Assembly (NCBI GenBank): GCA_016892645.1
Contig: JAFEMX010000008.1
Location: 62,001-126,000 of the forward strand
DNA: 64,000 bases
Source of the DNA: Micrococcaceae bacterium RIT 802
GTDB lineage: Bacteria > Actinomycetota > Actinomycetes > Actinomycetales > Micrococcaceae
Direction: 5' to 3'
This document shows, in pieces, positions 1 to 7,284 of this stretch. How positions within the stretch are numbered: the stretch's first letter is position 1; each line of letters starts with the position of its first letter. The notes under the pieces were generated by a model. The model made no database searches. It saw only the letters and a list, made by a program, of their open reading frames with translations, and was not told the DNA's origin. Both the position numbers and the translations under genes were made by a program.

Positions 1-39
1 GACGACCTCGTCGGTGTCGAACGCCCTGGTCCGTGCCAT
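1..39 (-). CDS. TetR-family regulator, 5' end only (partial)
   Basis: The window opens inside the first codons of a leftward gene. Reading left from base 39 gives M-A-R-T-R-A-F-D-T-D-E-V-V before the edge. An MARTRAFD opening just ahead of the first helix is typical of TetR/AcrR-type repressors; this is inference from 13 codons. The gene is divergent from the MDR oxidoreductase at 181, with about 140 bases between them that include an AT-rich stretch near 105-135, an arrangement usual for a repressor and its target. Confidence 0.55.
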   Translation of the reverse strand, partial: MARTRAFDTDEVV

Positions 40-180
40 CTGTTCTGCCGCCTGTCCCGTTCGCCCTCTCCGGTTGCGCGGTGGGTGAACTTCGTCTCAA
101 GAGTCCATTGTGTACTGGTCGTTCTAATATTGTAGGGTCATCGCAGACCGCGACACCACCCCGTCCGAGGGAGAACCACC

Positions 181-1185
181 ATGACCTCCAGTACCCACAT
201 CCAGCTCGCCAGCCGCCCCACCGGATGGCCGGACCAGCAGAACTTCCGCACCGCCGTCGTCGAACTCCCCGCCCTGGCCGACGGCGAGGTCCGCGTGGCC
301 AACGAGTTCATGTCCGTCGACCCCTACATGCGCGGACGCATGAACGACGTGAAGTCCTACGTCCCGCCCTTCCAGGTGGACGAGGTCATGAACGGCGGGG
401 CCGTGGGCCGCGTCGTCGAAAGCCGTGACGACTCGCTGCCCGTGGGCACGCCGGTGCTGCACACCCAGGGCTGGCGTGACATCGCCCAGGGTCCGGCCGC
501 CGACTTCCGCGCCATCACCGAACTTCCCGGCCTCCCCCTGTCCGTCTACCTGGGCACCCTGGGCATGACCGGGCTGACCGCCTGGGTCGGCCTGCTGGAG
601 ATCGCGTCCATGAAGGAAGGCGACACCGTCTTCGTCTCCGGAGCCGCCGGTGCCGTGGGCACGATGGTCGGGCAGATCGCCCGGCTCAAGGGAGCCGCCC
701 GCGTGATCGGCTCGGCCGGCAGCGCCGAGAAGATCGACCTGCTGACCTGCAAGTACGGCTTCGACGCCGCCTTCAACTACAAGGACGGCGACATCGCCGG
801 CCAGCTGGCCACCGCGGCCCCGGACGGCATCGACGTCTACTTCGACAACGTCGGCGGCGAGCACCTCGAGGCCGCCATCGGTGCCATGAACGACGGCGGA
901 CGCGTGGCACTGTGCGGGGCGATCTCCCAGTACAACGCCACCGAGCCGTCCCCCGGACCGCGGAACATGGCCAACCTCGTCACCCGCGGCCTGCGGCTGG
1001 AGGGCTTCACGGTCGGCCACTACCAGCAGCACTTCGGCGCCTTCGCCGAGCAGGTGGGCGCCTGGGTGTCCGGCGGAGACGTCGTCTTCGACGAGACCGT
1101 CGTGACCGGGCTGGAGAACGCCGTGGACGCGTTCCTGGACCTGCTCCGCGGGGCGAACACCGGCAAGATGGTCGTCAAGATCTGA
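181..1185 (+). CDS. NADP-dependent zinc-free MDR oxidoreductase (CurA/prostaglandin-reductase type)
   Basis: A 334-residue cytoplasmic medium-chain reductase, the usual length of the leukotriene B4 12-hydroxydehydrogenase/CurA branch. These enzymes reduce the activated C=C bond of enones and enals with NADPH. The sequence shows the family signature SVDPYMRGRM (45-54), the dinucleotide-binding loop GAAGAVG (154-160), an SAGSAEK nucleotide-phosphate loop (178-184) and YFDNVGG near 220. No structural-zinc cysteine cluster is present, as expected for this branch. The ATG follows a GGGAG ribosome site. It is divergent from the truncated TetR gene and runs convergently into the MFS gene with only 17 bases between stop codons. 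The physiological substrate cannot be told. Confidence 0.9.
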   Translation: MTSSTHIQLASRPTGWPDQQNFRTAVVELPALADGEVRVANEFMSVDPYMRGRMNDVKSYVPPFQVDEVMNGGAVGRVVESRDDSLPVGTPVLHTQGWRDIAQGPAADFRAITELPGLPLSVYLGTLGMTGLTAWVGLLEIASMKEGDTVFVSGAAGAVGTMVGQIARLKGAARVIGSAGSAEKIDLLTCKYGFDAAFNYKDGDIAGQLATAAPDGIDVYFDNVGGEHLEAAIGAMNDGGRVALCGAISQYNATEPSPGPRNMANLVTRGLRLEGFTVGHYQQHFGAFAEQVGAWVSGGDVVFDETVVTGLENAVDAFLDLLRGANTGKMVVKI

Positions 1186-1202
1186 GGTTCGGCCCCGGTG
1201 GG

Positions 1203-2468
1203 TCAGCGGGTGCGGGCGAAGCTCTTCTGCACGCCGCTGCCCACCAGCACCGCGCAGCTGAACCAGATGGCCCCGGCCGGGCCGAGCGGTGCGGCGATGA
1301 CGCCGGCGGCCAGCGGCATGACGACCTGGCCCAGCCGGTTGCCCATCAGCCGCACTGCCAGGGCGGAACCGCGCCAGTGGTGCGGGACCGCTTCGGAGAT
1401 CAGCGACATGGTCAACGGTTGGCCCAGTCCCAGGAAGATCCCGCCGGCGAAGAGCAGCACCAGGGTGGCCCAGGGGGTGTCGATGACCAGCGCCGGGACG
1501 GCCAGGCAGACCCCCGCCCCGTAGAGGCTGCCCATCAGCAGGCTCCGCCGCGGGATCCGGCGGCTCAAGTACGGCAGGAAGCCGCGCGAGATGATCGTTC
1601 CGGCCCCGCGCGCGGCCAGCAGGATCCCGATCCACGCCGGCGAGACCCCGTGGGCCTCCCCGACCAGCGGCAGGAACGCGGTGAGGATGTCCAGCATCGC
1701 CAGCAGTGCCAGCGAGGCGAGCATGTTCGAGGGAATCCCGGGACGGCGGAGGATGGCCGGCATCGTCGGCTTGCCGGTCTCGCCGTCGTTCGCGGCGACG
1801 GCCAGGGCCGCCACACGGCGGCGGCGCTCCCCCGGCGTCGATTCGCTGCCCCGGGTGCCGGCCCGGCTGGCGATGATGCCCGGCAACAGGACGGGCAGCA
1901 CCAGCAACGCCAAGGCCGCACCGAGCCACATGGAGAAGGTGATGCCGTCGGCGCGCGAGCCCGGGCCCGAACCGGCCGTTCCGCCGAGCAGCAGCCCGGC
2001 CACCAATGGGCCGGCGATCTGCCCGCCGGCGTAGGCCGCCGTGAACCAGCCGAATCCCTTGTCCAACTGGTCGTTCGGGGAGAAGCGGGCGATGGCCGAC
2101 TGACCGGCGATCGTGAACACCAGATGCCCCATGCCCAGGACCGCGCTGGCCGCGGCGACCCACATGATGCTGCCGGCCAGCGCCAGGCCCGCGGCACCGA
2201 TGGCGAGTACCACCGCCCCGACGGCGACCATGGCGCGCAGACCGGGGATGCGGTCGGTCAGCCGGCCCAGCCACATGGCGGTGGCTACGGGCAGGATGGC
2301 ATAGGCGGCGGTCACCAACCCGATGACCGTGGCGTCCGAGCCGAGGTCGATCAGCTTGTAGGTCGTCACCGGCCGGACCAGGTTCAGCGCCGTCTGCGAG
2401 AAGAATCCCGCGGCCACCAGCGTCCACAGCCAGGCCTGGGATCCTCCACCGGTGGGTGCTGACGACAT
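1203..2468 (-). CDS. MFS transporter, 12-TM type
   Basis: A 421-residue integral membrane protein with about twelve hydrophobic segments split by a longer charged central loop around residues 185-240, the layout of a major facilitator superfamily permease. The TM2-TM3 loop carries the MFS motif A-like GRLTDRIPG (about 66-74). The start ATG is preceded by GGAGG at ideal spacing. The substrate is not predictable; single-gene carriers of this type in actinobacteria are often drug or metabolite exporters. Its stop nearly touches the stop of the MDR gene and no terminator hairpin is visible between them. Confidence 0.85.
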   Translation of the reverse strand: MSSAPTGGGSQAWLWTLVAAGFFSQTALNLVRPVTTYKLIDLGSDATVIGLVTAAYAILPVATAMWLGRLTDRIPGLRAMVAVGAVVLAIGAAGLALAGSIMWVAAASAVLGMGHLVFTIAGQSAIARFSPNDQLDKGFGWFTAAYAGGQIAGPLVAGLLLGGTAGSGPGSRADGITFSMWLGAALALLVLPVLLPGIIASRAGTRGSESTPGERRRRVAALAVAANDGETGKPTMPAILRRPGIPSNMLASLALLAMLDILTAFLPLVGEAHGVSPAWIGILLAARGAGTIISRGFLPYLSRRIPRRSLLMGSLYGAGVCLAVPALVIDTPWATLVLLFAGGIFLGLGQPLTMSLISEAVPHHWRGSALAVRLMGNRLGQVVMPLAAGVIAAPLGPAGAIWFSCAVLVGSGVQKSFARTR

Positions 2469-2509
2469 GGGGCCTCCGGTTCTGGAACTGCGGGCAAAAC
2501 GTCACCAGA

Positions 2510-3022
2510 TTACCGCCGATCGCCTCCCATCGCGGCACCGGCGTCGTGGGTGCGGTGCTTTGCGTATTCGTACACGGTCAGCCAGACGATCAGTACGTCG
2601 AAGGCCGTCAGCAGCGCCAGTCCCCATGAGGGGCCGATCACCAGCTGGTATCCCTGATAGGCGATGAACACCAGGAGGAAGCCGATCATCCACGGGTACG
2701 CCCAGAGCCGGTCGCGCAGGACCGCCCACACGAGCACGACCTTCACCAGGCCGTGCAGCAGCAAGTACGCGGCGCCGAAGAAGGTCGCGGACACCGTCAG
2801 TCCGCCCGCCAGGCGCACCAGGGTCGTGGCCACGAGGTCGTGCGGGTCCTCCGAGAGCTCGTGTTGGGTCAGTACCCGGATCAGCGAACCCAATTGGGCA
2901 GGCGTGACGACCAGGAGCAGGACGCCGCCGACCAGTTCCAGGATCCCGTCGAGCCCCTTGAGGACCAGGCTGATCCGGAACGTGCGGTCCAGCAGGTGGT
3001 TGAAGCGTCGGGACGGGGCCAT
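2510..3022 (-). CDS. DUF2127 family membrane protein
   Basis: A small integral membrane protein of 170 residues with four predicted membrane segments. The arrangement of an early LVLKGLDGILELVGG helix, a LLHGLVKVVLVWAVLR helix in the middle and a final helix ending in YEYAKHR matches the uncharacterised DUF2127 family as I know it. I use the ATG at 3022; an in-frame GTG lies five codons upstream. It follows umuC on the same strand by about 30 bases, so it may be read through from the SOS operon. No biochemical function is known for the family. Confidence 0.8.
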   Translation of the reverse strand: MAPSRRFNHLLDRTFRISLVLKGLDGILELVGGVLLLVVTPAQLGSLIRVLTQHELSEDPHDLVATTLVRLAGGLTVSATFFGAAYLLLHGLVKVVLVWAVLRDRLWAYPWMIGFLLVFIAYQGYQLVIGPSWGLALLTAFDVLIVWLTVYEYAKHRTHDAGAAMGGDRR

Positions 3023-3052
3023 GGTCCATCCCACCACGGCGCGCTGCCGCTG

Positions 3053-4399
3053 TCAGGCGGAGACGACCGGCAGGTCCTTCCATTCGGTGGTGTAGCGCGG
3101 GGAGGCGAACTCCCGCTTCATGGTCCACCCCGCCGGCTCGGCCAGCCCGGCATGGCCCAAGCCGATGGCGGCCTCGCCGAATCGGGCCCGGACGTTGCCG
3201 AGCAGCGAACCCATGTCGCGTTCCTCCCCCTCACCGGCGAACGCGTCGAATGTGGACTGCCCGGTCGCCGGCTCGAGCCCGGAGAACATGACGCCGGCTC
3301 GGACGTACCGGGTGCCGGGCACCATGCGGCCGCGCATCGCGGCCACCGCGGCGCGGGTCAGCACGATCGGGTCCTGGGTCGGCGCGGGCAGGCGGACGGA
3401 CACGACCGGGTTCGACGCGCCCGGCACCGGGGCCGCCCCACCGGAGGGCCCCTCCCCGGAACCGGTCGCCCCGGCTGCCGCCGCGAACCGGCTGACCCCG
3501 GCGGTGACGGTGAGCACCGAGGCCCGCAGCCCCTCGGCGGCCATCCGGGCGGCACCGCGCTGGGCGTACAGCGCCATGACCTGGTCCATGTCCGCCCGGC
3601 CGGTCACCGGTGTGGAGAAGCTGCGGGAGAACATGATCTGCGCCTTGTCCGCCCGCTCCTCCACCTCGGGGATGCAGGGCGTGCCATTGAGTTCGAGCAC
3701 GGTGCGCTGGAGCACCACGGAGAACTTCTTGCGGATCATCAGCGGATCGGCGTCCCGCAGGTCGGCGATCGTGTCGATGCCCAGCGCATTGAGCCGGGTC
3801 CCGGTCCGCCCGCCCACGCCCCACAGCCCGGTGACGGGGACCCGCGACTGGATGCGGCGGATCTCCCCGTCCGGGACGCTGCCCAGCGAACAGACGCCGT
3901 CCAGGCCCGGGTTGCGCTTGGCCACGTGGTTGGCGAATTTCGCCAGCGTCTTCGTCGGTGCCACGCCCACGCAGACCGGAACCCCGACATGGCGCCACAC
4001 CGCCTCCCGGATCCGTCCGGCGGTCGACCGCAGCACCCCCTCGTCGCCGGGCAGCCCGATGAACGACTCGTCGATCGAGTAGACCTCCTGCCAGGCCCCG
4101 AACCGGCCGATCACCTCCATGACCCGCGCCGACATGTCCCCGTAGAGCTCGTAGTTGCTCGACCGGGCCACCAGGCCCAGCGCGGCGGCACGCCCCTGCA
4201 CCTGGAACCACGGCGTACCGGTCTTGATCCCCGCCCGCTTGGCCTCCTCCGAGCGAGCGACGACGCAGCCGTCGTTGTTCGAGAGCACGACGACGGGGCG
4301 CCCTTCCAGGCGCGGGTCGAAGGCGCGCTCGCAGGAGACATAGAAGTTGTTCACGTCCACCAGCGCGAGACGCTGGTGCAGGGGCCGGTCCTCAGACAT
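3053..4399 (-). CDS. umuC: Y-family DNA polymerase, UmuC-like catalytic subunit
   Basis: A 448-residue translesion DNA polymerase, close to the usual UmuC length. The N-terminus holds the metal-binding strand VDVNNFYVSCERAFDP; the palm carries YSIDESF with the paired acidic residues; helix-hairpin-helix fingers follow near residues 160-200 (GLWGVGGRTG). The C-terminal end SPRYTTEWKDLPVV is the conserved UmuC tail. It extends primers across damaged template at stalled forks, normally with a UmuD' dimer. The start overlaps the upstream umuD stop by eight bases, so the two are translationally coupled. An insert rich in Gly, Ser and Pro around residues 310-335 is a length variation, not a frameshift. 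Confidence 0.93.
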   Translation of the reverse strand: MSEDRPLHQRLALVDVNNFYVSCERAFDPRLEGRPVVVLSNNDGCVVARSEEAKRAGIKTGTPWFQVQGRAAALGLVARSSNYELYGDMSARVMEVIGRFGAWQEVYSIDESFIGLPGDEGVLRSTAGRIREAVWRHVGVPVCVGVAPTKTLAKFANHVAKRNPGLDGVCSLGSVPDGEIRRIQSRVPVTGLWGVGGRTGTRLNALGIDTIADLRDADPLMIRKKFSVVLQRTVLELNGTPCIPEVEERADKAQIMFSRSFSTPVTGRADMDQVMALYAQRGAARMAAEGLRASVLTVTAGVSRFAAAAGATGSGEGPSGGAAPVPGASNPVVSVRLPAPTQDPIVLTRAAVAAMRGRMVPGTRYVRAGVMFSGLEPATGQSTFDAFAGEGEERDMGSLLGNVRARFGEAAIGLGHAGLAEPAGWTMKREFASPRYTTEWKDLPVVSA

Positions 4400-4832
4400 G
4401 GTGCAGGCAGCGCGTGACGACGCCCCAGATGGTCAGGTCCTCCAGCTGGGCGACGCGCGTCGGTGTGGAGCGCGGATCATCGGTGCGCAGGCTGATCCCG
4501 GTGGCGTCCACGGCAAGCCGGCGGATGACCAGTTCTCCGTCGAGCACGGCGATGACCACCCTGCCATCCCGGGGCTCCAGCGACCGGTCGACGATCACCT
4601 CGTCGCCGTCGCAGATCCCGGAGGTGGACATCGAATTCCCGGCCACCCGCATGATGAAAGTCGAGGTGCGGTCGTGGATGAGATGGCGGTTCAGGTCGAT
4701 CCCACCATGGAAGTAGTCCCGGGCCGGGGACGGGAAGCCGCTGGCCTGTCGTTCCACTGTCGATCCACCCGTGGCGTCGCCGGCGGGCCCCGTCCCGGGC
4801 GGGGGTACGTGGACCGGATCCTGGCCGAACAC
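4392..4832 (-). CDS. umuD: UmuD-like S24 family translesion protein with substituted catalytic lysine
   Basis: Protein of 146 residues aligning with UmuD over its whole self-cleaving core: SGFPSPARDY at the cleavage region, the nucleophile in AGNSM (Ser67) and DGELVIRRL where E. coli UmuD has DGEFTVKKL. I chose the GTG at 4832, four bases after AGGGGG. An ATG at 4877 is in frame, but using it would put the LexA box inside the gene. Two substitutions stand out: the cysteine before the scissile glycine is serine, and the position of the catalytic lysine (K97 in E. coli) is arginine, codon CGC at 4521-4523. Autocleavage may therefore be slow or absent. The gene is coupled to umuC. Confidence 0.88.
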   Translation of the reverse strand: MFGQDPVHVPPPGTGPAGDATGGSTVERQASGFPSPARDYFHGGIDLNRHLIHDRTSTFIMRVAGNSMSTSGICDGDEVIVDRSLEPRDGRVVIAVLDGELVIRRLAVDATGISLRTDDPRSTPTRVAQLEDLTIWGVVTRCLHHV

Positions 4833-4846
4833 GAAACCCCCTGGAG

Positions 4847-4862
4847 TAGAACAAACTTTCGA
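4847..4862 (-). promoter_or_regulatory. LexA (SOS) box of umuDC
   Basis: On the minus strand the 16 bases read TCGAAAGTTTGTTCTA, matching 10 of the 12 defined positions of the actinobacterial/Gram-positive LexA box TCGAAC-N4-GTTCGA. It lies 15 bases upstream of the chosen GTG of umuD, where bound LexA would block transcription of umuDC until DNA damage. Confidence 0.8.
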
Positions 4863-4897
4863 TGCCAACTCTAGCATCGGAGCGGCTCCCTGTGCGC

Positions 4898-5680
4898 TTA
4901 TCCTGCTCCGGAACCGCGACGGTCGGCGGGCTCCTGGCGGGCCCTGTCGTAGAGCCAGAAGATGTGGTCGTGCACCAGCTGTGCCGCGTCCTCCGGCGCA
5001 CCGTCCAGGACGGCGTCGAAGATGGCATGGTGCTGCCCCCTGAGCTGGTCAAGCACTTCCGGGGCGTCGCCCATCGCGGCCATGGCGTCGCCGATGTATC
5101 CGCTGATCGAGCCGCCCAGGGCCTCCATCAGGGTCTCGATGACTGCATTTCCGCCCAGCCGGCTCAGCGCCACGTGGAAGCGGGCATCGAGCTCGTGGAA
5201 CTGGCTGGGCCCGATGTCCGGCGCATCCATGGCCTCCAACAGGCCGCGCGCCTCCTCCAAGTCCTCAGAGGTGGACCGCTCCGGCGCCGTGCGGGCCGCC
5301 CATGTCTCCAGCAGGATGCGCGTTTCCACGATGTCGGCCACCGAGAGCTTCTTGGCGGCGACATGGAGCCGAAGGGCAGATCCCAGCCCTCTGGACGGGT
5401 TGGAGATGATGACGGGCCCGGAACGCGGACCCGCGTTGGTCGGGACGTCCAGGATGCCCATGGCATCGAGGATGCGCACCGCCTCGCGGACCGACGCCCG
5501 CGAGATGCCGTACTTCTCCGCCAGGGCCCGTTCACCCGCAAGCTGGTCCCCGACGGAGGTCTCCCCGGACAGCAGTCCTGCTTCGATGTCTGACAGCAGC
5601 GCGTCGTAGCTCCGGCGGTGCGGCGCCACCTCCCGAACTGCCTGCCCCTCGTCGGTTCCGGGAACCGTTCCGGGCTCCAT
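4898..5680 (-). CDS. FadR-subfamily GntR transcriptional regulator (LldR/GlcC-like)
   Basis: A 260-residue dimeric DNA-binding regulator. A winged helix (about residues 22-90, with GERALAEKYGISRASVREAVRIL as recognition region, spanning 48-70) is followed by an all-helical FCD ligand pocket (about 105-240) carrying the Asp/His set typical of metal and carboxylate binding: LDARFHVAL and later QHHAIFDAVLDG. It overlaps the upstream FAD oxidase gene by one base (TGATG), so both are one operon. Such regulators beside glcD/lldD oxidases sense the hydroxy acid (lactate, glycolate or similar) and repress the operon. A likely operator lies at 7171-7185. Confidence 0.88.
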   Translation of the reverse strand: MEPGTVPGTDEGQAVREVAPHRRSYDALLSDIEAGLLSGETSVGDQLAGERALAEKYGISRASVREAVRILDAMGILDVPTNAGPRSGPVIISNPSRGLGSALRLHVAAKKLSVADIVETRILLETWAARTAPERSTSEDLEEARGLLEAMDAPDIGPSQFHELDARFHVALSRLGGNAVIETLMEALGGSISGYIGDAMAAMGDAPEVLDQLRGQHHAIFDAVLDGAPEDAAQLVHDHIFWLYDRARQEPADRRGSGAG

Positions 5681-7065
5681 CAGATGGCCTTGCCCGGGTT
5701 GAGCAGACCGCGGGGGTTGAACACATCGCGGATGGCGTGCTGGAGCTCCAACGAGGTGTCGCCCAATTCCGCCTGGAGCCAGTCCCGCTTGAGCAGGCCG
5801 ACCCCGTGTTCTCCGGTCAGCGTGCCGCCGAGGCCCTTGGCCAGGTGGAACATCTCCCCCAATGCCTCCTTGGCCGGGCCCTCGGTGATCGATTCGTGGG
5901 GTTCGACCACGATCATGGGGTGCAGGTTCCCGTCGGCGGCATGGGCGACGGTGAAGATCCGCACACCGGTCTTCGCGGCGATCGCGTCGAGGCCGGCGAA
6001 CGCCTCGGCCAAGCGGTTGCGCGGGACGCCCACGTCACAGATCGAGACCCTGCCCAACTCCTCGACCGACGGGATGGCCGCCCGGCGGGCCGCCATCAGC
6101 GCCCCGGCGTGCTCGGCGTCGGCGGCCTGCTCCATGGACGAGGCGTAGGGCCGGATGGCCTCGACCAGGACCTCTTGTTCCAGGTAGGCGCCGTACCCGT
6201 CGGTTTGGGCGAGCAGGAACGCGCCGCCGCGGACCGCGTGGTCGGATCCCTGGGCCGCATCGACCGCCGCGAGCGTCTGGCCGTCCATGAGTTCGAGCAC
6301 CGAAGGCTGCACGCGGGCGGCGATGATGGCCGATGCGGCCTGCGCGGCGGCCGCGACGTCCGGGAAATAGGCGACCAGTGTCGCGGTGTGGACGGGGCGA
6401 GGACGCAGCCGCAACTTCGCTTCCACCACGATGCCCAGCGTCCCCTCGGAACCGATCATCAGGGCGTTCAGGTCGTAGCCGGTCACGCCCTTGATGGTCC
6501 CGCGGCCGGTGTCCAGAATCCGCCCATCCGGCAGCACCACCCGCAGCGCCAGGATCGATTCGCGGGTCACCCCGTACTTCGCGCACCACATGCCGCCGGC
6601 GTTGGTGGCGATGTTCCCGCCGATGGAACAGATGGCGGTGCTGGCCGGATCGGGGGCGTAGAACAGGCCGTGTTCGGCCACCGCGGCATTGACGGCAGCG
6701 TTGACCACCCCCGGTTCGACGACGGCGATCTGCTCAACGGGGTCGATGTGCAGGATCCGGTTCATCCGCGAGACGTCCAGCACCACTTGCCCGGCGTGGG
6801 CCGCAGCTCCCCCGGCCAGGCCGCTGCCGGCACCGCGCGGGACGACCTGGACCCCGAGCTCGGAGGCGCGCCTCATCGTCTGGGCGACGTCGTCGATGCT
6901 TTCGGCGAAAACGACCCCGTCGGGGACCGAGGGCGAGACATATCCGGACCGGTCGGTGCTGGCATGGGCCCGGTCCTGCGGATCCGTCGATGCGCAGGCC
7001 AGGGACTCGAGCAGCGCGGCCGTTGCCGACGTCATGGCAGCTGAGGCGGTCGGCGAGGTGTTCAC
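5680..7065 (-). CDS. FAD-binding oxidase, GlcD/D-lactate dehydrogenase family
   Basis: A flavoprotein of 461 residues oxidising a 2-hydroxy acid (glycolate, D-lactate or relative) to the 2-keto acid. The N-terminal PCMH-type FAD domain shows RGAGSGLAGGA and GGNIATNAGG and GYDLNALMIGSEGTLG; the C-terminal domain ends with the family motif GEHGVGLLKRDWL. I choose the GTG at 7065 because AAGGGGA precedes it by six bases; an in-frame ATG at 7098 lacks a site. The gene heads an operon with the FadR-type regulator and sits behind a clear promoter with an embedded palindrome. The substrate is uncertain: the GlcE and GlcF partners are absent, which favours a stand-alone lactate- or hydroxyglutarate-type oxidase. 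Confidence 0.88.
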   Translation of the reverse strand: MNTSPTASAAMTSATAALLESLACASTDPQDRAHASTDRSGYVSPSVPDGVVFAESIDDVAQTMRRASELGVQVVPRGAGSGLAGGAAAHAGQVVLDVSRMNRILHIDPVEQIAVVEPGVVNAAVNAAVAEHGLFYAPDPASTAICSIGGNIATNAGGMWCAKYGVTRESILALRVVLPDGRILDTGRGTIKGVTGYDLNALMIGSEGTLGIVVEAKLRLRPRPVHTATLVAYFPDVAAAAQAASAIIAARVQPSVLELMDGQTLAAVDAAQGSDHAVRGGAFLLAQTDGYGAYLEQEVLVEAIRPYASSMEQAADAEHAGALMAARRAAIPSVEELGRVSICDVGVPRNRLAEAFAGLDAIAAKTGVRIFTVAHAADGNLHPMIVVEPHESITEGPAKEALGEMFHLAKGLGGTLTGEHGVGLLKRDWLQAELGDTSLELQHAIRDVFNPRGLLNPGKAI

Positions 7066-7161
7066 GGTGTTCCCCTTCATCCCGGGTCGGAACATCACGC
7101 CGGCGTCTCCGCCGGCCGTCCGGTCCAGATCCCCGTTGATCCGTTTCGTTCGGTGGGGCCC

Positions 7162-7190
7162 ACCCTACGAAGCGGTCTGACCGCTGTCAA
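7162..7190 (-). promoter_or_regulatory. Promoter with embedded FadR-type operator for the FAD oxidase operon
   Basis: Minus strand: -35 TTGACA (7190-7185), a 17-base spacer, and -10 TAGGGT (7167-7162). The spacer holds the perfect 15-base palindrome AGCGGTCTGACCGCT (7171-7185), which contains the GGT-N3-ACC core bound by FadR/LldR-type regulators. The product of the second gene of the operon is the obvious candidate ligand-responsive repressor. Confidence 0.78.
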
Positions 7191-7230
7191 CGGTTCCGTG
7201 GGCAGCCGGGAGGCACCGCCGTCGTACGGC

Positions 7231-7267
7231 AAAAAACCGGCCCCGATCGGTGTGATCGGGGCCGGTT
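7231..7267 (-). terminator. Rho-independent terminator of the RNase J gene
   Basis: A perfect 14-base-pair stem (7235-7248 with 7254-7267, arm AACCGGCCCCGATC) with a five-base loop. Read leftward it runs straight into six T residues (7236-7231). It lies 18 bases beyond the RNase J stop codon. Confidence 0.92.
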
Positions 7268-7284
7268 CGTTGTCGCCGGAGGTG

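Noticed and set aside
124-2538. An 804-codon leftward open frame across the MDR and MFS genes
   Set aside because: It covers two genes with clear family motifs in other frames; the product is Arg/Gly/His-rich with no domain pattern.
4875-4877. ATG at 4877 as the start of umuD
   Set aside because: It would place the LexA box inside the coding region and add residues with no counterpart in UmuD; the GTG at 4832 has a good ribosome site.
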